A stretch of DNA of 64,000 bases from Halegenticoccus soli (GCF_002844195.1 NZ_PEND01000001.1:372001-436000), one strand, 5' to 3'; counted from the first letter of the stretch, positions 16,864 through 25,685 are shown. The notes: a model not told the origin generated them from the sequence alone. Program-made: numbers and translations.

Positions 16864-17487
16864 CTACGGTACCCGCCGGACCCCGACCCGGCCCTCGCGC
16901 ACGTCGAGTTCGAACCCGGCGTCTTCGAGCCAGTCGCGCGCCGCGCCGTCGCCGTGGACGAGAAGCTCCGCGAGGTCCTCCGGCTCGTCGACGTCCGTCG
17001 AGAGGCGCATCGAGTCAACCTCCCGGACGGTCGCGCCGATCTCGCGGGCGATCCGGCGGTGGTCGAGGTACGACGCGCCGTGGTAGTCGACGCGGAACGC
17101 GGGGTGCCGCACGACGAGCGCGTTCGTCCCGCCGCCGCGGCCGGACGCGATGACCACGTCGCCCGGCGTCGAACAGAGGCGCTCGACGCTTTCGGGGGTT
17201 GCGAGCGCGAGGTCGCTCATCAGGACGGCCGCGGGGCCCTCGGCGGCCGCGAGCGCCGCGTTCACCGCCTCCGAGAGCGGCCGCTCGTCGACCGCGACGG
17301 GCGCGACGGCCGCGTCGACCGCCACCGGCGCGGTCGCGAGCACCTCCGGATCGTGGCCCGCGCCGACCGCCGCGGCGAGCACGTCCCGCAGCATGGCCTC
17401 CGCGAACGCGGTCCGCTCGTCGGCCGAGAGGACGCCCGCGAGGCGCGTCTTCGGCCGCTCGGCCGCGAACGGGACGACGATTCGCAT
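16864..17487 (-). CDS. cofC: 2-phospho-L-lactate guanylyltransferase (CofC)
   Basis: 207 aa nucleotidyltransferase of the MobA-like fold. It opens MRIVVPFAAERPKTRLAGVLS, where the RPKTRLA segment is the CofC version of the KxRL phosphate-binding loop, continues with AAVLMSDLALATPESVERL (the DxxL metal/nucleotide segment) and VIASGRGGGTNALVVR, and ends with YDxDEP-like STDVDEPEDLAELL. CofC uses GTP to activate 2-phospholactate or phosphoenolpyruvate for attachment to FO in F420 synthesis. It stands 1.1 kb from cofG on the same strand, which supports the F420 assignment. Starts at the only good ATG. Confidence 0.93.
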   Translation of the reverse strand: MRIVVPFAAERPKTRLAGVLSADERTAFAEAMLRDVLAAAVGAGHDPEVLATAPVAVDAAVAPVAVDERPLSEAVNAALAAAEGPAAVLMSDLALATPESVERLCSTPGDVVIASGRGGGTNALVVRHPAFRVDYHGASYLDHRRIAREIGATVREVDSMRLSTDVDEPEDLAELLVHGDGAARDWLEDAGFELDVREGRVGVRRVP

Positions 17488-17535
17488 ACCGGCGCTACGA
17501 GGGCAACGGGGAAAAGCGGTGAGGAGTCGGCGTCG

Positions 17536-18330
17536 TCACCCGAGTTTGTCGTACCCGTCCCGCCGGGAGCGCCACCAGAACGCGCCGCCGACGAGGGCCG
17601 CGAGCCCGAAGAGCCCGCCCGCGCCGTACACGAGCAGCCGCCTCGTCTCGCTGGACTGTTTCGCCTCGTTCGCCGCCGACTCGGCCTCGCTTGCGAGGTT
17701 CGACGCGTGGTCGAAGTTGTTCCCGCTCTCGTAGGCGTCGATCGCGTTTCTGAGCGCGCTCTCGGCCTCGCTCGTGTCGGCGTCGGCCGCTTCGATCGCG
17801 GCCCGCGCGGCGTCGATCGCCGCGCGCGCGCTCCGGCTGTCGTCGGTGTAGTGGTGCGCGCGCCACGCGCCGATCTCGTTGCTCGACCCGCCGTCGCGCG
17901 TCTGGGTCAGCCGCATCAACAGGAACGACTGTTCCGGCTCGTAGCTGTAGTTCGCCACCTCGGGGACGGTGCCGGTCACCTTCACGCGGACCTCGCTCAC
18001 GTCCGTGTCCGCGCTGATCGACGCGCCGGTGAAGTTCGCGCCGTCGATCGACTGCTGACCGGTCTTCGAGCCGGTCTGGTCGTAGTACGTCAGCGTCCAG
18101 GTCACGTCGGTCAGGTTCGTCTCGCCCGCGAGCTCCCACGCTTCGAGATCGGGGTTCCGGTACAGCTCGGACAGCGTCACCGTCGCGCTGACCTTCTCGC
18201 CGACCTTCCCCTCCTCGGGGACGCTCCGCTCGTCGACCGACACCGCGGCCGCGGGGGTCGCGAGCGCAGACACGAGCAGGAGGCCCGCGAGGAGCAGGCT
18301 AGAACAGCGACTCCAGTTCGTCTTCGTCAT
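17536..18330 (-). CDS. Secreted, C-terminally membrane-anchored protein next to cetZ
   Basis: 264 aa, not recognised. An N-terminal signal peptide (LLLAGLLLVSALATPAAA) is followed by a beta-rich outer domain containing WTLTYYDQTGSKTG, then an Ala/Glu/Asp-rich probable helical stretch (about residues 165-225) and one transmembrane segment (LLVYGAGGLFGLAALVGGAFWW) with a short basic cytoplasmic tail. This would put most of the protein outside the cell. The ATG lies 32 bases inside the 3' end of cetZ, so both are probably on one transcript; this start provides the n-region of the signal peptide. A role linked to cell shape or surface is speculative. Confidence 0.7.
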   Translation of the reverse strand: MTKTNWSRCSSLLLAGLLLVSALATPAAAVSVDERSVPEEGKVGEKVSATVTLSELYRNPDLEAWELAGETNLTDVTWTLTYYDQTGSKTGQQSIDGANFTGASISADTDVSEVRVKVTGTVPEVANYSYEPEQSFLLMRLTQTRDGGSSNEIGAWRAHHYTDDSRSARAAIDAARAAIEAADADTSEAESALRNAIDAYESGNNFDHASNLASEAESAANEAKQSSETRRLLVYGAGGLFGLAALVGGAFWWRSRRDGYDKLG

Positions 18331-19480
18331 CGTTGATGAGGTTGTCGAGGTTCGTCTCGCTCTCCCGCCTGATCTCGTCGATGTTGTCCTGCGCCTCGAT
18401 GGCGACCTGCTGGAGCTCCTTGATCCGCGGGACGTTCGTGACGCCGGACAGCAGGATGACGCTCGCGACGAAGCCGCTGCCGGAGACCGGGTAGTCGCCG
18501 CCGCGGACCTCCATGCTGCCCGTCTGCTCTTCGAGCCACTTGCGGCCGCGCTCGATGCCCTTCCGGTTCAGATGCTGCGGCGGGCCGGCCATGACCAGCA
18601 GGGCTCGCTCCGTCCCGTCGATCTCGCAGGGGAGCGTCAGCCGCCCCAGCGCAGCCTTCCGGACGAGGCTCGTGATCCGATTCGTCGTGTGGGCGGTGTC
18701 GAGGCCGTCGTCGTCGTCCGAGCCGCCGGTCAGACGCGAGAGCAGTCCCCCGGACTTCTTCTCTTCGACCCGCTCGGAGGCGTACCCGACGGTCGAGACG
18801 CCGCCGCCGCTGAGCGTGTTGATGATCTCGCTGGAGTCGACGACGCTTTCTGCGACCTCCTGGCCGTCCGTGACCTTGCCCGCGCCGAAGAGGATGCCGA
18901 ACCGCTTTACGATCTCCTCGTTGATCTCGTCGTACCCACCCTGAACGGATTCGCCGGTCTTCCGCCAGGCGTCGTTGTCGAACACGAGGAGGTTGTCCAC
19001 CTCCCGGACGAACGTCTGGAACGACCGCGCGGCGTTGAGCGTGTAGATGCCGCCCTCGTCGCCGCCCGGGAGGATGCCCAGCCCGTACACCGGCTCGGTG
19101 TAGATGCGCTTGAGGTGCTTTGCGAGCACTGGCGCGCCGCCGCTGCCGGAGCCGCCGCCGAGTCCCGCGACGACGAGGAACGCGTCGATCTCGTGGACCG
19201 GTATCGCGTCGATCGCGCCCTGCACCTCGTCTATGTCCTCCTCCGCGACCTCCGCGCCGAGTTCGTTGTCCGCGCCGACGCCGTGGCCCTTGACGCGCGA
19301 CTGCCCGATGAGCACGCGCTGGTCGGTCGGGATGTTTTCGAGGCCCATCAGGTCGGCCTTCGCGGTGTTGACCGCGACCGCCGCCCTGACGATGTCGCTC
19401 CCCGTCCGCCGGTCGTACGCGACGAACGTATCGACTATCTTATCCCCCGCCTGACCGAATCCGATCATTGCCAGTTTCAT
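18299..19480 (-). CDS. cetZ: CetZ tubulin/FtsZ-superfamily cytoskeletal GTPase
   Basis: 393 aa. The nucleotide-binding tubulin signature is GGGSGSGGAP (residues 108-117); the N-terminus MKLAMIGFGQAGDKIVD and the second conserved block LPGGDEGGIYTLNAARS are characteristic of haloarchaeal CetZ proteins, which control cell shape and motility instead of Z-ring division. The C-terminus ends with an acidic tail (DDEDELESLF), as in CetZ1. The ATG follows a GTGAGGGG ribosome-binding site, and a TATA-like CTTATATTT lies 44-52 bases upstream. Downstream it overlaps a secreted anchored protein. Which CetZ paralogue it is cannot be decided without comparison. Confidence 0.93.
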   Translation of the reverse strand: MKLAMIGFGQAGDKIVDTFVAYDRRTGSDIVRAAVAVNTAKADLMGLENIPTDQRVLIGQSRVKGHGVGADNELGAEVAEEDIDEVQGAIDAIPVHEIDAFLVVAGLGGGSGSGGAPVLAKHLKRIYTEPVYGLGILPGGDEGGIYTLNAARSFQTFVREVDNLLVFDNDAWRKTGESVQGGYDEINEEIVKRFGILFGAGKVTDGQEVAESVVDSSEIINTLSGGGVSTVGYASERVEEKKSGGLLSRLTGGSDDDDGLDTAHTTNRITSLVRKAALGRLTLPCEIDGTERALLVMAGPPQHLNRKGIERGRKWLEEQTGSMEVRGGDYPVSGSGFVASVILLSGVTNVPRIKELQQVAIEAQDNIDEIRRESETNLDNLINDDEDELESLF

Positions 19481-19523
19481 TGTTCCATTCCCCTCACCAT
19501 TGCGTGAAACCCATGGCGAAAAC

Positions 19524-19532
19524 AAATATAAG
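19524..19532 (-). promoter_or_regulatory. TATA-like box of cetZ
   Basis: On the cetZ strand the sequence reads CTTATATTT. The predicted transcript start near 19503 would give a leader of about 22 bases that contains GTGAGGGG. Further upstream the spacer holds another AT-rich block (GATATATAAACC near 19610-19620), which may be an additional promoter or upstream element. Confidence 0.5.
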
Positions 19533-19718
19533 TTTTGTGATGACAGCGAACCGTACTTTCCCGATCGCGGACCGAAGAACCGAGAGACGGCGCGGTGAGA
19601 GCGGAAACGGTTTATATATCTTACCGCCCGATTTCCGCCGGGAACTACTGATGCTTATATGGCATGATCGAAAACCCTCCTGTGACAGATCACCGTTCGA
19701 TAGCCCGGAACGGGGGGA

Positions 19719-20606
19719 TTATTTCTCACCGAGATACTCTCGCAACGTTTTCATCTCCCGCTCGCTCACCCCGAACGTATCAACGTCGTTGTGGTTCGTC
19801 GTGTTGTCGAACTTGAGTGACCGGTACTGGTCCGACCCCATCGGCGATCCGGGGACGCGATCGGCGACGGTCAACCCGATCCCAGCGAGGCTCATCGGGA
19901 CCGGAACGACGTTCACGGACCGCCCCTCGGCCTCGTGGATCTGCCGGGCGACCTCCGCGAGCGTCAACCTCTCCGGCCCGCCGATCTCGTACACTTGGCC
20001 GACGTGCCGGTCGTCCTCCAGCGCGTCCGCCAGGATCGGCGCGAGGTCGCCGATCCAGATCGGCTGAAAGCGGGTTTTGCCGCCGCCCGGAAGCGGGGTG
20101 ACGTACGGCGGGGCGAGCTTTCTCGTGAAGGGAACGAACTCGCCGCCGTCGCCGAAGACCACCGACGGACGGAAGACGATCCAGTCGAGCGCCGACTCCT
20201 TCACGACCTTCTCGGCCTGCCCTTTCGCCTTGATGTACGCCGTCGGCCCGTTGGGATCTGCGCCGAGCGCGCTCATCTGGAAGAACGTCCGGACCGCGTT
20301 CTCCTCCGCCGCCCGGACCGCGTTCTCGGTCCCGCCGAGGTGCACGTCGAAGTGCGTCCGGTCGCCCCCTTTCGGCTTGAAAAGCGGCGACAGCGAGACG
20401 AGGTTGACGACCGCGTCCTGCCCCTCGAAGGCGCCCGCGATGGAGCCGTAGTCCGTCACGTCGCCCGACACCGTTTCGACCCCCTCCGGCACGCCGTCCT
20501 CGTTCGGGTGGCGCGAGAGCACCGTCACGTCGTGGCCGTGCGCGAGAAGCTCCTCACAGAGCGCCGTGCCGATGAACCCGCTCCCGCCGACGACAAGGAC
20601 TTTCAT
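19719..20606 (-). CDS. NAD(P)-binding epimerase/reductase, NDUFA9 type (extended/atypical SDR)
   Basis: 295 aa. The Rossmann motif GGSGFIG (residues 7-13 region of MKVLVVGGSGFIG) starts the protein, followed by SGDVTDYGSIAGAF and VVNLVSL, MSALGADPNGPTAYIKAKGQAE (the YxxxK equivalent is Y-I-K-A-K) and WIVFRPSVVFGDGGEF. The order and spacing match the complex I NDUFA9-like group, used in archaea mostly as isoprenoid or sugar reductases of unknown substrate. The C-terminus MKTLREYLGEK is typical of haloarchaeal members. It is divergent from thymidylate kinase. The ATG follows a very AT-rich GATATATTTC stretch. Confidence 0.85.
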   Translation of the reverse strand: MKVLVVGGSGFIGTALCEELLAHGHDVTVLSRHPNEDGVPEGVETVSGDVTDYGSIAGAFEGQDAVVNLVSLSPLFKPKGGDRTHFDVHLGGTENAVRAAEENAVRTFFQMSALGADPNGPTAYIKAKGQAEKVVKESALDWIVFRPSVVFGDGGEFVPFTRKLAPPYVTPLPGGGKTRFQPIWIGDLAPILADALEDDRHVGQVYEIGGPERLTLAEVARQIHEAEGRSVNVVPVPMSLAGIGLTVADRVPGSPMGSDQYRSLKFDNTTNHNDVDTFGVSEREMKTLREYLGEK

Positions 20607-20732
20607 GCGATATATTTCTCGTCGAAACGACATAAAACTAGGCGAGCCGGCCGTTTCGTGGCGTTCTCCGACGGCGGTTTGCGGGCGGCCCGATGGACGA
20701 ACGCTTAAGCGACGCCGCCGACTTCCCCCGGT

Positions 20733-21323
20733 ATGCTCATCACGCTGGAGGGGCTCGACGGCAGCGGGAAGACCACGGCGTGGGAGGCGCTTCGGGACGC
20801 CTACCCCGACGCCGTCTTCACCCGCGAGCCCACCGACTCGTGGTACGGGGAGGCCGTCTACCGCTCCATCGGCGACGACGACGCCGATCCGCTCGCCGAG
20901 CTGTTCCTCTACACGGCCGACCACGCCGACCACCTCTCGCGGGTGATCCGCCCCGCGCTCGCCGAGGGGAAACTCGTCGTCTCCGACCGGTACTCCGACT
21001 CGCGCTACGCCTACCAGGCCGCAACGCTCTCCGGGACGGATCTGGTCCGCCCCCTCGAATACATCCGCGGCATCCACGAGGCGTTCTCGCGCGCCCCGGA
21101 CGCGACGATCTACCTCGACGTCGACCCCGAAACCGCGGCGGCGCGCAGCGGCGCGTCGAACAAGTTCGAGCAGGCGGGCTACCTCGCCGAGGTGCGGGCG
21201 AACTACGAGCGGCTCATCGACCTCGAACCGGAGCGGTTCGTGCGCGTCGACGCGGCGCGACCGCCGGAGGACGTGCTGGAGGCGGTCGAGCGGACGGTCG
21301 AGCGACTCCTCGACGAGCGGTAG
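20733..21323 (+). CDS. tmk: Thymidylate kinase
   Basis: 196 aa. P-loop GLDGSGKTT (from residue 7), the DR motif in [14 protein letters not shown] that binds dTMP, and the lid/arginine region [14 protein letters not shown] define dTMP kinase, which makes dTDP from dTMP and ATP. Slightly shorter than bacterial Tmk (about 210). Single gene, divergent from the NDUFA9-type reductase and separated by 86 bases from the symporter operon, which has its own TATA box. The start is fixed by the family N-terminus [10 protein letters not shown]. Confidence 0.93.
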   Translation: MLITLEGLDGSGKTTAWEALRDAYPDAVFTREPTDSWYGEAVYRSIGDDDADPLAELFLYTADHADHLSRVIRPALAEGKLVVSDRYSDSRYAYQAATLSGTDLVRPLEYIRGIHEAFSRAPDATIYLDVDPETAAARSGASNKFEQAGYLAEVRANYERLIDLEPERFVRVDAARPPEDVLEAVERTVERLLDER

Positions 21324-21365
21324 TCGGCCGGTCCCACTTCGTTCTGCAGGACGTATCAGATGCAG

Positions 21366-21372
21366 TATATAC
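21366..21372 (+). promoter_or_regulatory. TATA-like box of the symporter operon
   Basis: TATATAC within an AT-rich GTATATACACAACCG. Transcription would start near 21393, giving a leader of about 17 bases carrying GGGAGA before the first ATG of the operon. Confidence 0.45.
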
Positions 21373-21409
21373 ACAACCGTTATACAGTAATGCGCTGTCG
21401 TGGGAGACG

Positions 21410-21889
21410 ATGCCGCGCAACACAGTGATGGGCGCACTCGCCGCCCTCTCCGTCGGACTGTTGGCGACCGCCGCGGTCGGGATGTACCGCGCCTTCTCGT
21501 ATCTGGCGGCGCTCCTCATCGTCGGCGTCATCGGGGCGGCGTCCGTCGAACGGACGTCGTCGGAGCTCGATCTCTCGCCGTACAACGGACTCGTCGCCGG
21601 ACTGACCCTCACGTTCGTCGTCGGGTTGTCCGGGATCTGGCTGCTCTGGAACCCGACCACCGCCGAGTACACGTACGTCCTCGGCCTGCCGGTCTCGACG
21701 CTCCTGTACGTCGTGTTCATCTGGATCATCCCGGTGCTCGCGTCGTTCTACTACGCGTTCGTCTTCTCGTCGATCGGCGGCGACGACGTGATAGAGCAGA
21801 TCACCGACGAGGCGGCGCGGGCCCAGCGGGACGCCGATCTGCCGCTCGCTCCGCAGGGCGTCGAGAGCGACGGGGGGCGCGAGCGATGA
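21410..21889 (+). CDS. Small multi-spanning membrane protein, first gene of symporter operon
   Basis: 159 aa, not assigned to a named family. About four hydrophobic segments are visible: near residues 5-30, 32-45, 62-85 (LTLTFVVGLSGIWLLW) and 95-125 (LGLPVSTLLYVVFIWIIPVLASFYY). The C-terminal 30 residues are soluble and charged (EQITDEAARAQRD). Its stop overlaps the start of a sodium/solute symporter gene (ATGA). Small membrane partner proteins are common next to SSS transporters, so an accessory subunit is a reasonable guess. The chosen ATG follows the TATA box at leader-forming distance. Confidence 0.75.
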   Translation: MPRNTVMGALAALSVGLLATAAVGMYRAFSYLAALLIVGVIGAASVERTSSELDLSPYNGLVAGLTLTFVVGLSGIWLLWNPTTAEYTYVLGLPVSTLLYVVFIWIIPVLASFYYAFVFSSIGGDDVIEQITDEAARAQRDADLPLAPQGVESDGGRER

Positions 21890-23457
21890 CCGCCGCGGTC
21901 CCACTGCAGGCGATCCCCATCGCGGACAGCCCCTACGTCATCGTGTTCGGCAGCCTGTACCTGCTTCTCGTGCTCGCTATCGGAGCCTGGGGCTACATGC
22001 AGACCGAGAGCACGAGCGACTTTCTCATCACGGGCAAGAGCATCGGCACGTGGGTGCTGGCGCTCACTGCCTTCTCCGTCATCCAGTCGGGGTTCGGCTT
22101 CGTCGGCGGCCCGGAGCTCGTCTACTCGTTCGGCACGACCTCCCTCTGGATCTTCTTCACCGCCCCGCTCGGGTTCCTCGTCGCGTGGGCGCTGCTCGCA
22201 AAGCGGATGCGGATCCTCGCCGACATCCGCGACGTGCTCACGCTCCCCGACGGGATGTACGTCCGCTACGAGAGCCAGTGGGTCCGCGGGCTGACCGCGG
22301 TCGCGGTCGTCGTCGGCGTGATCGCCTACCTCGCCACGAACCTCGCGGCGCTGCAGTACGTGATGCGCGCCATCTTCGGCATCCCGGTGACCTGGGGGCT
22401 GCTCGTCGGCGCGCTCATCCTGCTCCTGTACAGCATGCTCGGCGGGATGATCGCCGGCGTCTGGACCGACTTCGTGCAGGCGCTGACGATGATCGTCGGG
22501 TCGGTGCTCGTGTTCGCCTTCGCCCTCTCGTTCGGCGGCGGCATGGAGAACATCTCCCGGAACCTCGCGACCGCCGACCCCGCGCTGATCTCGCCGTTCG
22601 GCGCGCTGGGGACGCCCGAGCAGGCCGTCTTCGTCGCCCTGGGCTGGTGGATCCTCTTTTCGATCGGCTCGGCCGGCCAGCCGCACCTCATCACGAAGTT
22701 CTACATGAGCCGGAACCTGAAGATCCTCCGCTGGGGCGCGCCCATCGCCGCCTGCACCTACGCGGTATCGAGCCTGCTCGCCTTCTCGACGGGCCTGTCG
22801 ATGCGCGCGATGGTCGAGGCGGGCGAGGTCGCGGCGCCGCAGAACGCCTCGGTCGTCGGACCGGTGTTCGTCCTGGAGTACACGCCGGGCGTCGTCGCCG
22901 GGCTCATCCTCGCGGCGCTCCTGGCGGCGATCATGAGCACGAGCGACTCCTTTTTGAACATCGGCGCGGCCGCGGTCTCCCGGGACATCCCGCGGGCGCT
23001 CGGCCGACCGATCGAGGACGACCGGACCGAACTCCGGGTCACGCAGGTCGCCCTCGCGGGGATGACGGTGCTCTCGGTGCTCGTCGTCGCCGCCTCGGAC
23101 ACGCTCGTCGGCATCCTCGGGACGATCGGCTGGGGCTTCTTCGCGGCGGCGTTCTTCGCCGTCGCCGCGCTCGGCCTCAACTGGAAGGCGGCGACGAAGG
23201 AGGGCGCGATCGCCGCGATCGTCGGGGGGCTCGCCGTCAACCTGTTCTACAGCGCCCTCCCGCGGGTGGCCGACGCCCTCGGCATGGTCGCGCTCCGCGA
23301 CGCGGTGCTCGGGCTGTACCCCTTCCCCGAGTCGTTCCCGGTCGGCACCGTCGCGCTCCTGGTCGCGATCGCCCTGTTCGTCGGCGTCTCGCTGCTCACG
23401 GGCGCGCGGGCGCGGAACGCCGTGCCGGCGGACATCGCTGCCCTCATCGAGCGATGA
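21886..23457 (+). CDS. Sodium/solute symporter, SSS family
   Basis: 523 aa with about 13 membrane segments. Family landmarks are SDFLITGKSIGTWVLALTAFS (TM1, with the conserved G-x-S-x-G type substrate/Na region), the GPELVYSFGTTSLWIFF segment, MLGGMIAGVWTDFVQ (the conserved T/S-D-x-x-Q after TM5), and AALLAAIMSTSDSFLNIGAAAVSRDI (TM8, the Na2-site Ser-Ser/Thr cluster). It should import an organic solute with Na+; proline, pantothenate, acetate or other monocarboxylates are all found in the family. It overlaps its neighbours on both sides by four bases. An acyl-CoA synthetase follows downstream, which makes a carboxylate substrate plausible. Confidence 0.9.
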   Translation: MTAAVPLQAIPIADSPYVIVFGSLYLLLVLAIGAWGYMQTESTSDFLITGKSIGTWVLALTAFSVIQSGFGFVGGPELVYSFGTTSLWIFFTAPLGFLVAWALLAKRMRILADIRDVLTLPDGMYVRYESQWVRGLTAVAVVVGVIAYLATNLAALQYVMRAIFGIPVTWGLLVGALILLLYSMLGGMIAGVWTDFVQALTMIVGSVLVFAFALSFGGGMENISRNLATADPALISPFGALGTPEQAVFVALGWWILFSIGSAGQPHLITKFYMSRNLKILRWGAPIAACTYAVSSLLAFSTGLSMRAMVEAGEVAAPQNASVVGPVFVLEYTPGVVAGLILAALLAAIMSTSDSFLNIGAAAVSRDIPRALGRPIEDDRTELRVTQVALAGMTVLSVLVVAASDTLVGILGTIGWGFFAAAFFAVAALGLNWKAATKEGAIAAIVGGLAVNLFYSALPRVADALGMVALRDAVLGLYPFPESFPVGTVALLVAIALFVGVSLLTGARARNAVPADIAALIER

Positions 23458-23909
23458 CGACCGACGAGCGGGTGCTCGGTCAGTTCACCGAGTGGCTCAG
23501 GCGCCGCCCGAACTCCTTCGAGTTCTGGGAGGTCGTCGTCACCGACCGCCGGCTCCTGCGCTGTTTCGTCGGCGAATCGTTCAAGGCGCAGCTCCTCCGG
23601 GCGGACGTCGCCGAGGGGAAGCGCCGTCGGCTCGACGATCTGCCGCCGGAGGAGCTCCTCGACCGGCACGAGCGCAACGTCGCCGTCCCGCTCGACGCGC
23701 TCCGGTCGGTGCGGCTCGAACGCGGCTCGCGGCTCCGCCGCGCGTCGCTCTCGTTCGAGTGGGACGCGGACGGCGAGAGAGAGCGGCTCGTCCTCTACAA
23801 CACGAAGGGCGGCGACGAACAGGCGGACCTCGTTCGAGCGCTCGCGTCGGACGAGCGACTGGCCGGCGTCGAGGTCGAGGTGGTCCGTCCGCGGTTTAGA
23901 ATCTTCTGA
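23454..23909 (+). CDS. Conserved-type soluble protein of unknown function, last gene of symporter operon
   Basis: 151 aa, no family recognised. It is soluble and charged, with a WEVVVTDRRLLRCFVGESF block and two later strands (ASLSFEWDADGERERLVLYN), resembling a PH-like or bPH barrel in its alternation of strands, though I cannot confirm this. The ATG overlaps the symporter stop codon (ATGA), so it is translated with the transporter and may modulate it. Stops 47 bases before the acyl-CoA synthetase. Confidence 0.7.
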   Translation: MTTDERVLGQFTEWLRRRPNSFEFWEVVVTDRRLLRCFVGESFKAQLLRADVAEGKRRRLDDLPPEELLDRHERNVAVPLDALRSVRLERGSRLRRASLSFEWDADGERERLVLYNTKGGDEQADLVRALASDERLAGVEVEVVRPRFRIF

Positions 23910-23923
23910 GGGACGCCCCCGTA

Positions 23924-23933
23924 TTTATATATC
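23924..23933 (+). promoter_or_regulatory. TATA-like box of the acyl-CoA synthetase gene
   Basis: TTTATATATC is a strong haloarchaeal box A, 23-32 bases before the ATG, so the mRNA is probably leaderless or nearly so. It shows that the synthetase is transcribed independently of the symporter operon. Confidence 0.65.
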
Positions 23934-23955
23934 GCACCCCCGGCGATGTGAACAC

Positions 23956-25644
23956 ATGACGTGGTACGTGACGCTCGACGACTCCTCCTACGAGGCGGCG
24001 AGAGAGGGCTTCTCGTGGGACGTCCCCGACGGGTACAACGCCGCCAGCGACCTGCTCGGCAAGCACGCGCCCGACGGCGTCGCGCTCTACCAGGCGTATC
24101 CCGACGGGCGGCGGGAGATCTTCTCCTTCGGCGACCTCGACCGGCGATCGAACCGGCTGGCGAACGCGCTCGCCGAGCGCGGCGTGGGCCGGGGGGACCG
24201 GGTCGCCGTCGTCGTGCCGCAGAAGCCGGCGAACGCCCTGACCCACCTCGCGTGCTGGAAGCTCGGCGCGGTGTCGCTCCCCCTGTCGACGCTGTTCGGC
24301 GACGAGTCGCTGCGGTACCGGCTCAGAGACAGCGCCGCGCGCGTCGCGGTCGCAGACGAGAGCGTCGCCGGGACGCTCGCGTCGGTCGCGCCCGACTGCC
24401 CGGACCTCGAACACGCGCTCGTCGTCGACGCGGCGGCCGATCCCGACGAGGAGGCCGACCCGGACGACGGGACCGCGTGGGCGCGATACCGGGACGTGCT
24501 CGCCGACGGCGGGGAGTCGTTCGACGCCGTCGAGACGGACGCCGACACGCCCGCGATCGTCATGTACACGAGCGGGAGCACCGGGCCGCCGAAGGGGGTT
24601 CTCCACGGCCACGGCGTCTGGGTCGGCCACTGCCCGGCGTTCTCGATGTACTTCGAGGGCGACGTGCGCGGCGACTCGGTCTTCTGGACGCCGGCCGACT
24701 GGGCGTGGATCGGCGCGCTCGGCGACCTCGTCTTCCCCGCGTGGCACTACGGCCGCCCCGTCGTCGGCTACCCGATGGGGAAGTTCGACCCCGAGGCCGC
24801 GTTCGCCCTCGCGGAGGAGTTCGACGTGACCCACGCGTTCGTCCCCCCGACGGCGATCCGGATGATGATGAACGTCGCCGCGCCGGACGACCGGTACGAC
24901 CTCTCGCTCCGGGCGATCTGCTCGGGCGGCGAGCCGCTCACGCCGGAGATCCTCCAGTGGGCCGACGCCGAACTCGCGGGCACGGTCGTGAACGAGCTGT
25001 ACGGCCAGACCGAGGCGAACCTGCTCGTCGCGAACAGCCGGCGGTGGTTCGCCGCCCGACCGGGGAGCATGGGAAAGCCGGTGCCGGGCCACGACGTCGC
25101 GGTCGTCGACCCGGAGACGGGCGAGGAGCGGCCGACCGGCGAGATCGGCGAGATCGCGGTCCGGCGAGAGGGGGACCCGGTCGTGTTCCGGGAGTACCTC
25201 GACCGGCCGGAGAAGACCGCCGAATCGACCGTCGACGGCTGGCACCTCACCGGCGACCTCGCGGTCGAGGACGAGGACGGCTACTTCTGGTTCAAATCGC
25301 GCGACGACGACCTCATCATCACCAGCGGCTACCGCGTGGGACCGGGCGAGATAGAGCGCGTCCTCCTGGAGCACGAGGCCGTCGAGCAGGTCGGCGTCGT
25401 CGGCGTCCCCGACGAGACGCGGGGCGAGATCGTGAAGGCGTTCGTCCAGCCCGCGGACGGGCCGGTCGCCCAACCCGCCGCCGAGTCGTTCGATCCCGAC
25501 GCGCTCCGCGAGGAGCTTCGGGATCTCGTGCGTGACCGGCTGGCCAAGTACGAGTACCCGCGAAAGATCGAGTTCGTCGACGAGCTTCCGCAGACGACCA
25601 CGGGGAAGATACAGCGGCGGAAGCTCAGGGAGCGCGAATCGTAG
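23956..25644 (+). CDS. AMP-forming acyl-CoA synthetase, medium/short-chain type
   Basis: 562 aa, ANL superfamily. AMP-binding motif YTSGSTGPPKG (near residue 200), the A5 motif NELYGQTEANLL, A7 WHLTGDLAVEDEDGYFWF, A8 hinge DDDLIITSGYRVGPGEIE, and the C-terminal catalytic lysine in TTTGKIQRRKL. The ACSM-like organisation (WTPADWAWIGAL region) favours acetate to medium-chain fatty acids. Activates the acid to acyl-AMP and then acyl-CoA in the cytosol. It follows the symporter operon with its own strong TATA box, so transport and activation of one carboxylate is possible. Confidence 0.93.
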   Translation: MTWYVTLDDSSYEAAREGFSWDVPDGYNAASDLLGKHAPDGVALYQAYPDGRREIFSFGDLDRRSNRLANALAERGVGRGDRVAVVVPQKPANALTHLACWKLGAVSLPLSTLFGDESLRYRLRDSAARVAVADESVAGTLASVAPDCPDLEHALVVDAAADPDEEADPDDGTAWARYRDVLADGGESFDAVETDADTPAIVMYTSGSTGPPKGVLHGHGVWVGHCPAFSMYFEGDVRGDSVFWTPADWAWIGALGDLVFPAWHYGRPVVGYPMGKFDPEAAFALAEEFDVTHAFVPPTAIRMMMNVAAPDDRYDLSLRAICSGGEPLTPEILQWADAELAGTVVNELYGQTEANLLVANSRRWFAARPGSMGKPVPGHDVAVVDPETGEERPTGEIGEIAVRREGDPVVFREYLDRPEKTAESTVDGWHLTGDLAVEDEDGYFWFKSRDDDLIITSGYRVGPGEIERVLLEHEAVEQVGVVGVPDETRGEIVKAFVQPADGPVAQPAAESFDPDALREELRDLVRDRLAKYEYPRKIEFVDELPQTTTGKIQRRKLRERES

Positions 25645-25685
25645 CCGCGCACCGTCTCGAACGCGCCGCGGTCCGACCCGGCCGA

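Noticed and set aside
19468-20067. A plus-strand frame starting after TTTATATATC, considered as a gene antisense to the NDUFA9-type reductase
   Set aside because: The product is Ser/Arg/Thr-rich with no domain and the minus strand encodes a clear reductase; the AT-rich box more likely belongs to the promoter region of cetZ.
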